NCBI RefSeq assembly: GCF_000238395.3
Contig: NZ_CP011025.1
Span: 3,410,001 to 3,474,000, forward strand
Length of the DNA: 64,000 bases
Reading direction: 5' to 3'
Origin: Pseudoalteromonas arctica A 37-1-2
GTDB taxonomy: Bacteria > Pseudomonadota > Gammaproteobacteria > Enterobacterales > Alteromonadaceae
Positions 55,335 to 63,180 of this stretch are shown one piece after another (position 1 is the stretch's first letter; every line of letters begins with the position of its first letter). The notes beneath the pieces were generated by a model. It made no database searches. It was not told the DNA's origin and was given only the letters and a program-made list of their open reading frames with translations. A program made the translations under genes and the position numbers.

Positions 55335-56108
55335 CTAGTTTGGCGAATAAGCTAATAACAGCGGGTTGGCCGAGTTATTTACCAATGCTTTAATTTCTTT
55401 TTGTGCTTTTTTAAACTGACCACGTAAATGCGGCTTTAAATGCTTTTTAGACACTTTATCGTTTTTAAAGTAGCTAATCAGGGCATGCATAAATACCGTA
55501 TGTGTTTCACTTAACTTAGCTTCACGGTTAGCGTATGGATTATAACAAGAGCCACAACCGCCTTTAAACTGATACACCGTGTTACTCATCATCACACCAA
55601 ATCCTAAAAAACAAGCAAGCGCATCGGCAGCTTGTGGTAAATACTCCCTACCGCCTGGCGGTAGAACCCCAACGTGATGAATAAGTATGGTGGCCAGAGT
55701 ACCCGCATAACTTGCCACTAAATCTTGTGGCTGATTAATCTGATTAGGATTAAAAGAGATACTGACCTTATGGCTTGGCGGCACAATTAAATGGCTGCCT
55801 TCGCCACGTATTTCATCACTAAATTCAAAGTGCGGAAAAACTTGCGGTTGTAACTGCTGAGGTGCGACTAATTGAATAGGCCATGCATTCATACCCGCGT
55901 AATTAGTAACGCGGGTAAAGACATTGGTTGCCATTTCCTCAATGCTCGATACCGAATCGGGGAAAAAAGTGGCCGTTGGCAGTATTATTTGAGTGTGCTT
56001 TGTAAAAAACTCAGCATCAAAATTTTCTACAGCCCAAATAAATGTATCAATAAGCCATTGCTGCTCTTGATCTTCCAATAAAGGTGCCGATTTAAATAAA
56101 GCTAACAT
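55335..56108 (-). CDS. Conserved protein of unknown function
   Basis: 257 aa, no signal peptide and no clear membrane helices. Notable features are FKGGCGSCYNPYANR (a CxxC-like pair followed by an aromatic/Asn cluster), FPHFEFSDE and a lysine-rich C-terminal stretch. I do not recognise a family function. Tight spacing to the LysE-type gene suggests an operon. Confidence 0.65.
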   Translation of the reverse strand: MLALFKSAPLLEDQEQQWLIDTFIWAVENFDAEFFTKHTQIILPTATFFPDSVSSIEEMATNVFTRVTNYAGMNAWPIQLVAPQQLQPQVFPHFEFSDEIRGEGSHLIVPPSHKVSISFNPNQINQPQDLVASYAGTLATILIHHVGVLPPGGREYLPQAADALACFLGFGVMMSNTVYQFKGGCGSCYNPYANREAKLSETHTVFMHALISYFKNDKVSKKHLKPHLRGQFKKAQKEIKALVNNSANPLLLAYSPN

Positions 56109-56137
56109 AAGGTGCTCTTATAAGTTTTAGTGCTAGT

Positions 56138-56623
56138 TTAGTTTTTTTGTGTAAGCGCCCAATCCCACGCTTGAGTATTGTATAGCGGCACTGTTGATAG
56201 TGCATGGTGGTGGCTACCACTGGATTCTTTAGTTGAATACGATAAGTACAATAAAGTACGATTCTCAGCATCGTAAATACGGCGCACTTTTAGTGATTTA
56301 AATAATATACTTTTAGATGATTTGAATATCACTTCACCTGATTTACTGCGGTCTATTTTTTGTAGCTGCTGCGCTGTAATAGGACCCGTTTGACGACATG
56401 CTATAGACATATCAGAGGGATCAGAAAAGTCCAAATTAGCCTCTATATGACTAATATGACAAGTAACGCCTTCAAGGATTGGATCTTGCTGCGAATTAAC
56501 CACAACATCTTTAGTTGTAAATAATCCCAGACTTACCGATGCAACATCGTCAGAGCAAGCACTTAATGTAACAACTGCACCTGTAAGTAAAGCTAAACGT
56601 TTAAATTTTTGTGGTAATTTCAT
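56138..56623 (-). CDS. creA: CreA-family protein, predicted lipoprotein
   Basis: The 161-aa protein has the CreA domain with DPILEGVTCHISHIE and DPSDMSIACRQTG. Its N-terminus has a lipobox (TLSAC, Cys about 23), so it should be a lipoprotein, unlike the plain secreted form in E. coli. ATG 56623 follows GAGGA. The function of CreA is unknown. Confidence 0.85.
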   Translation of the reverse strand: MKLPQKFKRLALLTGAVVTLSACSDDVASVSLGLFTTKDVVVNSQQDPILEGVTCHISHIEANLDFSDPSDMSIACRQTGPITAQQLQKIDRSKSGEVIFKSSKSILFKSLKVRRIYDAENRTLLYLSYSTKESSGSHHHALSTVPLYNTQAWDWALTQKN

Positions 56624-56830
56624 ACTTATCCTCAATTAATATATAAGTAACTTAGCACCTACGTTACTAAGCGAAGGTTCACCTGTTTGTTTTTATACTA
56701 ACATCAAAAATAAATACGACTAAATTAGTTTAAAGTAAAGATTTTAGATAGCTCAGGGTTTAGTGAACCCTGTTGTATTTGATACAATTAACTCTCGCTC
56801 ATGCAGTAACTCATAATAGGAAACGCCTAA

Positions 56831-57160
56831 ATGCCGCACATTATTATTGAACACTCAGAAGACCTCCCTGTTTTACCACAAGTACTGGTAGAAAAAATTC
56901 ACACTACCGCTTTCGAAAGTAACTTATTTGAATTAGAAACCATCAAAACACGCGCTATTGCTTATCAGCAATATCAACTTGGCGCAGGAAAATCAGGGTT
57001 TATACATATCGCGGTACATATTTTAGCGGGACGCTCAATTGAGCAAAAACAAATGTTAAGCGAACTGCTACTTTCATGCTTAAAAACATACTGCAGAGCA
57101 TCAGACAGTTTAAGCGTAAATATTTACGATATTGAGCATGAGATATACCGTAAAAATTAG
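56831..57160 (+). CDS. 5-carboxymethyl-2-hydroxymuconate isomerase-like protein
   Basis: The 109-aa protein of the CHMI/tautomerase superfamily starts M-PHIIIEHSEDL, where Pro2 becomes the catalytic N-terminal proline. It ends DSLSVNIYDIEHEIYRKN. No homoprotocatechuate pathway genes are nearby, so its substrate is uncertain. A terminator follows. Confidence 0.82.
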   Translation: MPHIIIEHSEDLPVLPQVLVEKIHTTAFESNLFELETIKTRAIAYQQYQLGAGKSGFIHIAVHILAGRSIEQKQMLSELLLSCLKTYCRASDSLSVNIYDIEHEIYRKN

Positions 57161-57204
57161 TTAACTCTTGTAGTTTTGAGCAATAGAAGTAAACACTAGT
57201 AAGT

Positions 57205-57231
57205 AAAAAGCCCCAATAGGGGCTTTTTTTG
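57205..57231 (+). terminator. Terminator after the CHMI-like gene
   Basis: AAAAAGCCCC-aata-GGGGC followed by TTTTTTT. The rest of 57232-57481 shows no gene or clear signal. Confidence 0.88.
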
Positions 57232-57481
57232 TATTCTGAAATCAGATGCAGCTCATTATTATTTACAAGACAGAGCATGAATAGCGTCCGATCTAATGCT
57301 GGAATTTAATAGTGCATTCGCACTCTTTCAAATTTAAGAAAGCTTAGCTTAATCTATGGATTAACTTTATTTAAATTATATTTATTATTAGGGGTAGATA
57401 AAGAATAATAAATTACACGATATTAAATTCATGTAGCATTAAATAATTTGAGTAGGTATTTTTTTGGAAAGTTTGTAAAAG

Positions 57482-57558
57482 TGGTGGCCCCTCCCAGACT
57501 CGAACTGGGGACCTAACGATTATGAGTCGTGTGCTCTAACCAACTGAGCTAAGGGGCC
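57482..57558 (-). tRNA. tRNA-Met (CAT), elongator type
   Basis: On the minus strand a 77-nt cloverleaf starts GGCCCCTTAGCTCAGTTGG and ends GGGGCCACCA, with encoded CCA. The acceptor stem GGCCCCT pairs with AGGGGCC. The anticodon loop is CTCATAA, and the T arm contains GTTCGAGTC. An intact pair at the end of the acceptor stem and lack of the GGG/CCC anticodon stem indicate the elongator rather than the initiator. A tRNA-Ile2 read (lysidine CAU) is less likely. Confidence 0.9.
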
Positions 57559-57627
57559 AACTTTTATATAACTGCTAGGCAGTTAATTTTTGAAGCGTTC
57601 AGTCACAGAGCGACTAAAGCGGGTTGC

Positions 57628-57656
57628 AGTATAAAAACTTTTTAGGTGCTTGTCAC
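57628..57656 (-). promoter_or_regulatory. Promoter of tRNA-Met
   Basis: Minus strand: GTGACA (57651-57656), 18 nt, TATACT (57628-57633), followed by the GC-rich discriminator GCAACCCGC typical of stable-RNA promoters. Confidence 0.6.
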
Positions 57657-57804
57657 TACCAAACACCTTTATTTTAACAATCAGTAAGCTAACTGCTTAA
57701 ATAGTAATCTTTTGGGTGGGTATAAGCATAAAATACAAGATATTTCCCATGATATTCTCTGCATTAAATTATAAAACCCTCCTCCCACATGTAGTCTTTT
57801 ATAT

Positions 57805-58311
57805 TTAACGCTCTACTTTTTTAAGTAAAGCTAACATATATGTGTAGGCATACAAGGCTGTAAAAAATATGCTTGGGGCTACTGTAAGTGCCAAATTAGG
57901 TGTCTGATTAATTACATTCACCATAATCACTAAGCTCGATTGAACAGTAATCGGAATAATAGGCGCAAAAAGTACACCTGCTATTTTTTTGTTACCTAAA
58001 TACGAGGCGCTAGAGTTAATTGCATTATTGAAGCTTTGTCGTATTGCTACGTTTTGTGGTGTTTTAGAATGAAACATACAAATAATTGGAGTTACGAACG
58101 CAAGCGTTACATAACTAGACTTATACTTGTTGACGACCTTTTCTAAAATAAAAGTAAAAAACAGCGTTACAAATCCACTATACAAACCTTGTACTAATGC
58201 AGCTTGAAGCGTGACCGATTTAGCAATATCTGCCGAACTGTTCGCCCAGTAGGCCCAGCTAAAATAAAAAACGAATGACACAACGCCTGACAGTATAAGT
58301 CGAATATTCAA
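57805..58311 (-). CDS. Small integral membrane protein of unknown function
   Basis: 168 aa with about four hydrophobic segments (near 5-25, 38-58, 68-82 and 105-160) and a basic C-terminus. I do not recognise a family. It stands alone; the 378 nt upstream (58312-58689) hold no gene I can support. Confidence 0.6.
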   Translation of the reverse strand: MNIRLILSGVVSFVFYFSWAYWANSSADIAKSVTLQAALVQGLYSGFVTLFFTFILEKVVNKYKSSYVTLAFVTPIICMFHSKTPQNVAIRQSFNNAINSSASYLGNKKIAGVLFAPIIPITVQSSLVIMVNVINQTPNLALTVAPSIFFTALYAYTYMLALLKKVER

Positions 58312-58689
58312 TTAGCTACCTCAATATGCGTAAAAGCTTGGTGTAATGATAACACTAGAAGTGATGGTAATATTGTCACTAAATAATAGAGTAATTAATC
58401 GCGTATTGTAGATATATAAACAAACTAATGTTAAAGATTTCCTAACTGGCATCAATACAGAATCAGAACACTGCGGTTAGTTAGAAAGCTTAATTGAAGT
58501 AAACAATACTTTGGCTGAGGGAATTTTGGGAGTGAGTTACAAGAAATAAATCACTTAGTTTGAGTAAATTAAAAATTAGATTTTGATAAAAAATATTTAC
58601 TTTAAAAACTAATATTGTGAGCCGAACAGTACTGGGGCACTTGTATCATTAGGCCTCAGTAGTCGGCTTACACAATATATAATCTGTCA

Positions 58690-58848
58690 TTATTTTTTCG
58701 CAATAATGTAGATTGCATGTATTAACCCTGGGAAATAACCTAGCAGTGTTAATAAAATATTTAACCAAAAATGCATACCTAAGCCAACTTGCAAAAACAC
58801 ACCTAATGGCGGTAATAAAACCGAAAGTATTATACGAATAATATCCAT
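58690..58848 (-). CDS. Pmp3/YqaE-family stress membrane peptide
   Basis: The 52-aa peptide MDIIRIILSVLLPPLGVFLQ... has two transmembrane helices with the family-defining LLPPLGVFLQ turn and LGYFPGLIHAIYII at the C-terminus. Family members are induced by salt, cold or membrane stress and affect membrane potential. GGAG lies 7 nt before the ATG at 58848. It lies 72 nt downstream of the BON-domain gene on the same strand. Confidence 0.92.
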   Translation of the reverse strand: MDIIRIILSVLLPPLGVFLQVGLGMHFWLNILLTLLGYFPGLIHAIYIIAKK

Positions 58849-58920
58849 GACTAAACTCCATTTAAATTAAGCATTAAAAAGACGTAAAGCCCAGTGTTAG
58901 TGGGCCTTAACTATACTATA

Positions 58921-59487
58921 TTATTCAGCAACAATAGCTAGTTTATCAACTACGTCACGAACATCTTCAGCATTTTTAGCAATTTTAACTGCTAGTTGTT
59001 TTTCAGCTTCAGACTCTACTGAACCGTTCAGAGTTACAATACCATTGTCGGTATCAACATCGATGTCTGTACCACCAACTTCTGAGTCAAACAGGAAGCG
59101 AGTTGTGATTACAGTGGTGATTTTAGCGTCCGTTAGGTCGTTATCATCATCGTCCATCATGTCGTTGCTTTTATCTTTGGTATCCATGCTTTTAACAACA
59201 GTAAGGCTGTTATCAACATCAGATACACCATCTAGGCTAAGTACAAGTTCTTCTGCTAGCTCTTTATCAAGCTCGCTATTAACTTTACCTGTAAGTACTA
59301 CTTTGCCATTTTTTACATCAGTGTTAATGTCAAAGTTGTTTAGATTAGTGTTCATAAGTAGAACTGTTTCTGCCTTACCATCAATCCAAGCATCTTTACT
59401 TTCGTTTTCCCAGCTGTTTGCTTGGGCACCCATAGCCGTAGTACCAAGAACTAGAGCTGCGATAATAGACTTGTTAAATGTTTTCAT
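58921..59487 (-). CDS. BON-domain periplasmic protein, OsmY-like
   Basis: The 188-aa protein has a signal peptide (cleavage near AQA-NS) and two BON domains (about 35-95 and 120-188), joined by a highly acidic Asp/Met linker (about 105-118). OsmY-type proteins respond to osmotic stress and support the envelope. ATG 59487 follows a perfect AAGGAG site. The neighbouring Pmp3 gene supports a stress role. Confidence 0.9.
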   Translation of the reverse strand: MKTFNKSIIAALVLGTTAMGAQANSWENESKDAWIDGKAETVLLMNTNLNNFDINTDVKNGKVVLTGKVNSELDKELAEELVLSLDGVSDVDNSLTVVKSMDTKDKSNDMMDDDDNDLTDAKITTVITTRFLFDSEVGGTDIDVDTDNGIVTLNGSVESEAEKQLAVKIAKNAEDVRDVVDKLAIVAE

Positions 59488-59815
59488 AATCTTTCTCCTT
59501 TTGATTAAAGACACTTTAACTAATGCGAGCTTTGGGCCAACTTTATTTATACTTACATTTCAATAGGTTGAGTTTATTTTGGAGTGAGGCATTATCTATA
59601 GTTGTGTAACTATTTACAGGCTACTCGGTAAAACTTTCTCAAATAGTGAAAATAGCTAGATAATTGCATTTTTGGTTAATCTATCGTTAATATAACAAAA
59701 TAAAAAACATCATTATAAATTAACCTACTGATAATTAGGGTGATTATATTTGGTGCGTGCTTTGCATATAAACATCAAGAGCAGTATCAATAGTAAATAT
59801 AATAAGGAATGCCCC
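59488..59815. other. 328-nt divergent intergenic region
   Basis: AT-rich spacer between the BON-domain gene and the LiaF-like gene. No gene, clear promoter or operator could be supported. Confidence 0.5.
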
Positions 59816-60478
59816 ATGTCTGTAAAAGTTGAAGACCGCCCAATAGAGCAAGTACGCGAACAAGTAATTGACCAATTAATTTATAATTACAGTCATGGGG
59901 TTATTTCTGTTGATGCATTTGAGAGACGACTCGATAGCGCGATGGATGCACCTAATAACGACGCTCTTTTAGCCTTAGTAGAAGACTTAACACTTAATAC
60001 CGATCAGCAATATAAAGCAGAAAAACAATCGCAATTTAAACCACATTATAGTGCACAGCAAAACAGTGATGATGATTTTACATTACGTAGTATTTTAGGC
60101 TCTAACGAACGAAGCGGTCAGTGGGTCGTGCCAAAAAATATATATTTAAGTAACTTTATGGGATCGGTGGTACTTGATTTTACTGATGCCATTTTTGCGC
60201 ATCAAAATGTAACTATTCACGTTAACTGTATTTTTGGTAGCGATGAGATTTACGTACCAGAGCATGTAAATGTAGTGTCTAAAATGTTTTGTATTTTAAG
60301 TAGTCTTGAAAATAAATCGGTGTCGCTTAACAAACGCCAAGGTCCTACTATTCATATTGAAGGAAAGGCAGTTATGGGATCGGTTGAAGTAAAAATAAAG
60401 CGCACAATTAAAGAAAAATTTATGAGCTTTGCAAATGAGCTAAAAACCCAGTTTGGCACGGGTAATAATAGCCGCTAA
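59816..60478 (+). CDS. DUF1707 / LiaF-like protein
   Basis: The 220-aa protein has an N-terminal DUF1707-type domain (DRPIEQVREQVIDQLIYNY, DAFERRLDSAMDAP) and a C-terminal beta-rich LiaF-like domain (LSNFMGSVVLDFTDA, IFGSDEIYVPEHV). No transmembrane helices are seen, unlike classical LiaF. ATG 59816 follows AAGGA. LiaF proteins report cell-envelope stress; that role is inferred here. Confidence 0.78.
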   Translation: MSVKVEDRPIEQVREQVIDQLIYNYSHGVISVDAFERRLDSAMDAPNNDALLALVEDLTLNTDQQYKAEKQSQFKPHYSAQQNSDDDFTLRSILGSNERSGQWVVPKNIYLSNFMGSVVLDFTDAIFAHQNVTIHVNCIFGSDEIYVPEHVNVVSKMFCILSSLENKSVSLNKRQGPTIHIEGKAVMGSVEVKIKRTIKEKFMSFANELKTQFGTGNNSR

Positions 60479-60490
60479 CTATAATTGAGT

Positions 60491-60512
60491 AGCAGCACTT
60501 TAGCGTGCTGCT
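60491..60512. terminator. Hairpin between the LiaF-like and VOC genes
   Basis: AGCAGCAC-tttagc-GTGCTGCT then a broken T run. Convergent genes end on both sides. Confidence 0.6.
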
Positions 60513-60522
60513 TGGTATTTTA

Positions 60523-60939
60523 TTATAAATCGTTATTTCGCTCGCTTGGTATGTCACTTAAATACTCTACAAATTCCACCTCAAACCCGGCGGGATCAAT
60601 AAAGTAAACATTCTTTCTGAAAGGATTCTCGCTACCTTGCTTGCCTACTGTAAAACCCACTTTATTTAAGCGCATTACTACTGCGCTTAAATTATTAGTT
60701 ACATAAGCAAAGTGTGCAAAACCAATTTGATGGCCCGATAAGTTTCTGTTTTCACCCTCACCATGGTCGCTTATCGCAATGTAATGCGTGTCATCTCCAA
60801 AGTGTACCCAGCGTCTTGGTTTTCCATGCCAATCGCCTCTGCCCTCACTTCTAATCGACCAATGTGGAAATACAGCGCGATAAAATTTAAGCATGCTGCC
60901 TATATCACTCGCGACTAAGTTTACGTGCTCTAAATACAT
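60523..60939 (-). CDS. VOC-superfamily (glyoxalase/bleomycin-resistance fold) protein
   Basis: 138-aa metal-binding fold protein with YLEHVNLVASDIGSMLKFYR and GHQIGFAHFAYV. The C-terminal strand has FIDPAGFEVEFVEY, with the usual metal-ligand Glu. The reaction cannot be predicted from the family alone. Confidence 0.85.
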   Translation of the reverse strand: MYLEHVNLVASDIGSMLKFYRAVFPHWSIRSEGRGDWHGKPRRWVHFGDDTHYIAISDHGEGENRNLSGHQIGFAHFAYVTNNLSAVVMRLNKVGFTVGKQGSENPFRKNVYFIDPAGFEVEFVEYLSDIPSERNNDL

Positions 60940-61138
60940 AATGTTGTCCTATCAATTAAGTTAGGATCACGATAAAACCTCAAGCTAACTTTAGGTAAAG
61001 CGTTATTTAAAATTAATTAAATTTAATTAACACACAAAGGAACATAATGACTTATTAATTGCTCATTATTATTTTTTAAAAATATAGACACTTTTCAATC
61101 TTGTATAAAAAACAAACATAAGTATTTGGGGTTTATTG

Positions 61139-61166
61139 TTTACTTTATGTCAAAAGTCGCTAAAAT
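61139..61166 (+). promoter_or_regulatory. Candidate suhB promoter
   Basis: TTTACT (61139-61144), 16 nt, TAAAAT (61161-61166), giving a leader of about 45 nt. Confidence 0.45.
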
Positions 61167-61215
61167 ACGCCGGCTGAAATATATAAACGTTCTTTTACAA
61201 CCCAAAGGTAATACC

Positions 61216-62019
61216 ATGCATCCAATGTTAAACATTGCGGTTCGCGCTGCGCGCAACGCAGGCAAAATTTTACTTCGCGCAAGTGAAGATTTATCAAAAG
61301 TTGAAGTGCAACAAAAAGGCGCTAACGACTTAGTAACTAACATTGATAAAGAAGCCGAAGCCGTAATTCGTGACACTATTTTACAGTCTTACCCTACTCA
61401 CTCTATTGTTGGTGAAGAATTAGGTGAGCATAAAGGCAAGGATGATGATTACCAATGGATTGTAGATCCTATCGATGGAACAACTAACTTCATCAAAGGT
61501 ATCCCTCATTACGCGGTTTCTATCGCACTTAAAGTTAAAGGTCGTTTAGACCAAGCTGTTATTTATGATCCAATTCGTGGTGAGCTTTTCACTGCATCTC
61601 GCGGTCAAGGCACTCAGTTAAACAGCAAACGTCTACGTGTTAGCAAAACTACGGTTCTTGCAGGCACTGTACTTGCTACTGGTTTCCCTTTCAAAAACAA
61701 AAACCACATGGATGCATACACTGAAGCGTTTAAAGCATTATTTGTACACACTGCAGACATTCGCCGCGCAGGTTGTTCTGCTTTAGATATGGCATACGTT
61801 GCAGCTGGCCGTGTTGATGGATTTTTTGAAATTGGTTTAAAACCTTGGAACTCTGCTGCAGGCGAACTTATGGTTAAAGAAGCGGGCGGTATGGTTGTAG
61901 ATTTCGCTGGTGGTAATAACTATAACCACAGCGGCAATATTATCTGTGGTTCACCAAAATTGACTCAAGCAATTATTCGTGAAATTCGTCCAGTACTAAC
62001 TGAGTCGTTACTTCGCTAA
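61216..62019 (+). CDS. suhB: Inositol-1-monophosphatase SuhB
   Basis: Mg2+-dependent phosphatase that in E. coli also acts in rRNA antitermination complexes. The 267-aa protein (E. coli 267) has VGEELGEH, the metal motif WIVDPIDGTTNFIKGIPH and the C-terminal motif KPWNSAAGELMVKEAGG. Start ATG 61216 (MHPMLNIAVRAAR) follows AAAGG and aligns with the family; upstream in-frame sequence lies in the promoter. Confidence 0.95.
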   Translation: MHPMLNIAVRAARNAGKILLRASEDLSKVEVQQKGANDLVTNIDKEAEAVIRDTILQSYPTHSIVGEELGEHKGKDDDYQWIVDPIDGTTNFIKGIPHYAVSIALKVKGRLDQAVIYDPIRGELFTASRGQGTQLNSKRLRVSKTTVLAGTVLATGFPFKNKNHMDAYTEAFKALFVHTADIRRAGCSALDMAYVAAGRVDGFFEIGLKPWNSAAGELMVKEAGGMVVDFAGGNNYNHSGNIICGSPKLTQAIIREIRPVLTESLLR

Positions 62020-62042
62020 TTTGATGCTATTAATAGCATGCT

Positions 62043-62068
62043 AAAAAGGAGCTCAGGCTCCTTTTTTT
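62043..62068 (+). terminator. Terminator after suhB
   Basis: AAAAAGGAGC-tcag-GCTCC followed by TTTTTTT. Confidence 0.88.
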
Positions 62069-62072
62069 GTGC

Positions 62073-62882
62073 CTAAAAATAAGGGTTATCGAGCTTAATC
62101 TCTATCGTTTTGCCTTTTGTATAAGGTAGTGTATTTAAATCCTTTGCGAAGTATTCATTAAATAATGCGTCAAACTCACCGCTTTCCTGCATCATTATTA
62201 ATCCCTCTTCAACAGCCTTTGCTAATTCAGGTTTACTCTTAGTCACAAAGTAATAAATACCGGTTGGATAACTTATGTATAAATTAGGCACGATTACTAA
62301 ATTACTTTGTTTGTTTTCAATAAGTTCAGAGTTAACCTCAATAAACGAGCGAGGAAAGTAATCTATTCGACCACGGCTCGTTAAAGTGAACATCGCTTGG
62401 TAGTTAGTAAGCGGCCTTACATGTAATCCGTTATAGGACATTATTCTTGTATCTGGCCAGTTGTGCCCTTGTACAGCCGAAAACGTAGCTAGCTGCTCAA
62501 TATTTTTTACCTTTTTAAAGCGCGCCAAGTTTTGCTTATTAGTTAATAAAGCTCGCTTACCTATATAGCCTTTAAATAGTGGTATTTTTATCGCCAAAGC
62601 AAGCGCCTCTCGCTCTGGACTGCTCATACTCCAATACATATCTAATTCGTTATCATCTAGGTTTATTAACTTACGCTTTTGCAGTTCTGATATGGGGGTC
62701 ATTCGGATAACACCGGGGTAGTTAACACTTTCAAGTGCGCGTACTAATAACTCATTGAGGTACTCTTCTCGTGCGTTTTGGGTATCTTGCTTTTGAGCAA
62801 CATTAATTATTTGCTCTTGCGCCATGAGTGAAAAACTTACAAACAAACTAAATACACTGATAGAAACTTTTATTGGTAACAT
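62073..62882 (-). CDS. Periplasmic solute-binding (type 3-like) protein
   Basis: The 269-aa protein has a signal peptide (core about 5-20, cleavage near LMA-QE) and a two-lobed binding fold. Motifs include ARFKKVKNIEQLATFSAVQG and RGRIDYFPRSFIEVNSEL, with a C-terminal EEGLIMMQESGEFDALFNEYF, as in orphan amino-acid-binding-like proteins. No transporter genes are adjacent, so it may be a sensor-like orphan. Confidence 0.75.
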   Translation of the reverse strand: MLPIKVSISVFSLFVSFSLMAQEQIINVAQKQDTQNAREEYLNELLVRALESVNYPGVIRMTPISELQKRKLINLDDNELDMYWSMSSPEREALALAIKIPLFKGYIGKRALLTNKQNLARFKKVKNIEQLATFSAVQGHNWPDTRIMSYNGLHVRPLTNYQAMFTLTSRGRIDYFPRSFIEVNSELIENKQSNLVIVPNLYISYPTGIYYFVTKSKPELAKAVEEGLIMMQESGEFDALFNEYFAKDLNTLPYTKGKTIEIKLDNPYF

Positions 62883-63180
62883 AATAATTACCTGCTTTGT
62901 TTAAATTACCTATTATTGGCTGAAAGGCTAAACACTTCTAAAGCATCCCTTGAGCACATGAATAAATAGATAACTAGAGCGATAACACTTGGCTTATTTT
63001 AGCCTCAGTGGCCGGTGTCTTAACCTGTGGCGATTTATATATTATTGCAAAAAGGTCCTACCGATTCACACTACAAAGTTAGCACTGTTTTCGTAAGCTT
63101 GCACTGTTACATCCGCTAATGAAAACTTAGACGCCTGAACAATTAATAAATTGCAGGTATAAAAAAACCGCTCATAGGAG
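62883..63180. other. Intergenic region before the IS4-family element
   Basis: 298 nt without a supported gene. Its last bases (about 63170-63180) would be one copy of the target duplication if the element starts at 63181. Confidence 0.4.

Noticed and set aside
58649..58861. A 70-codon frame overlapping the Pmp3 gene.
   Set aside because: It is in the wrong frame; the Pmp3/YqaE peptide in the other frame has the family motif and a ribosome site.
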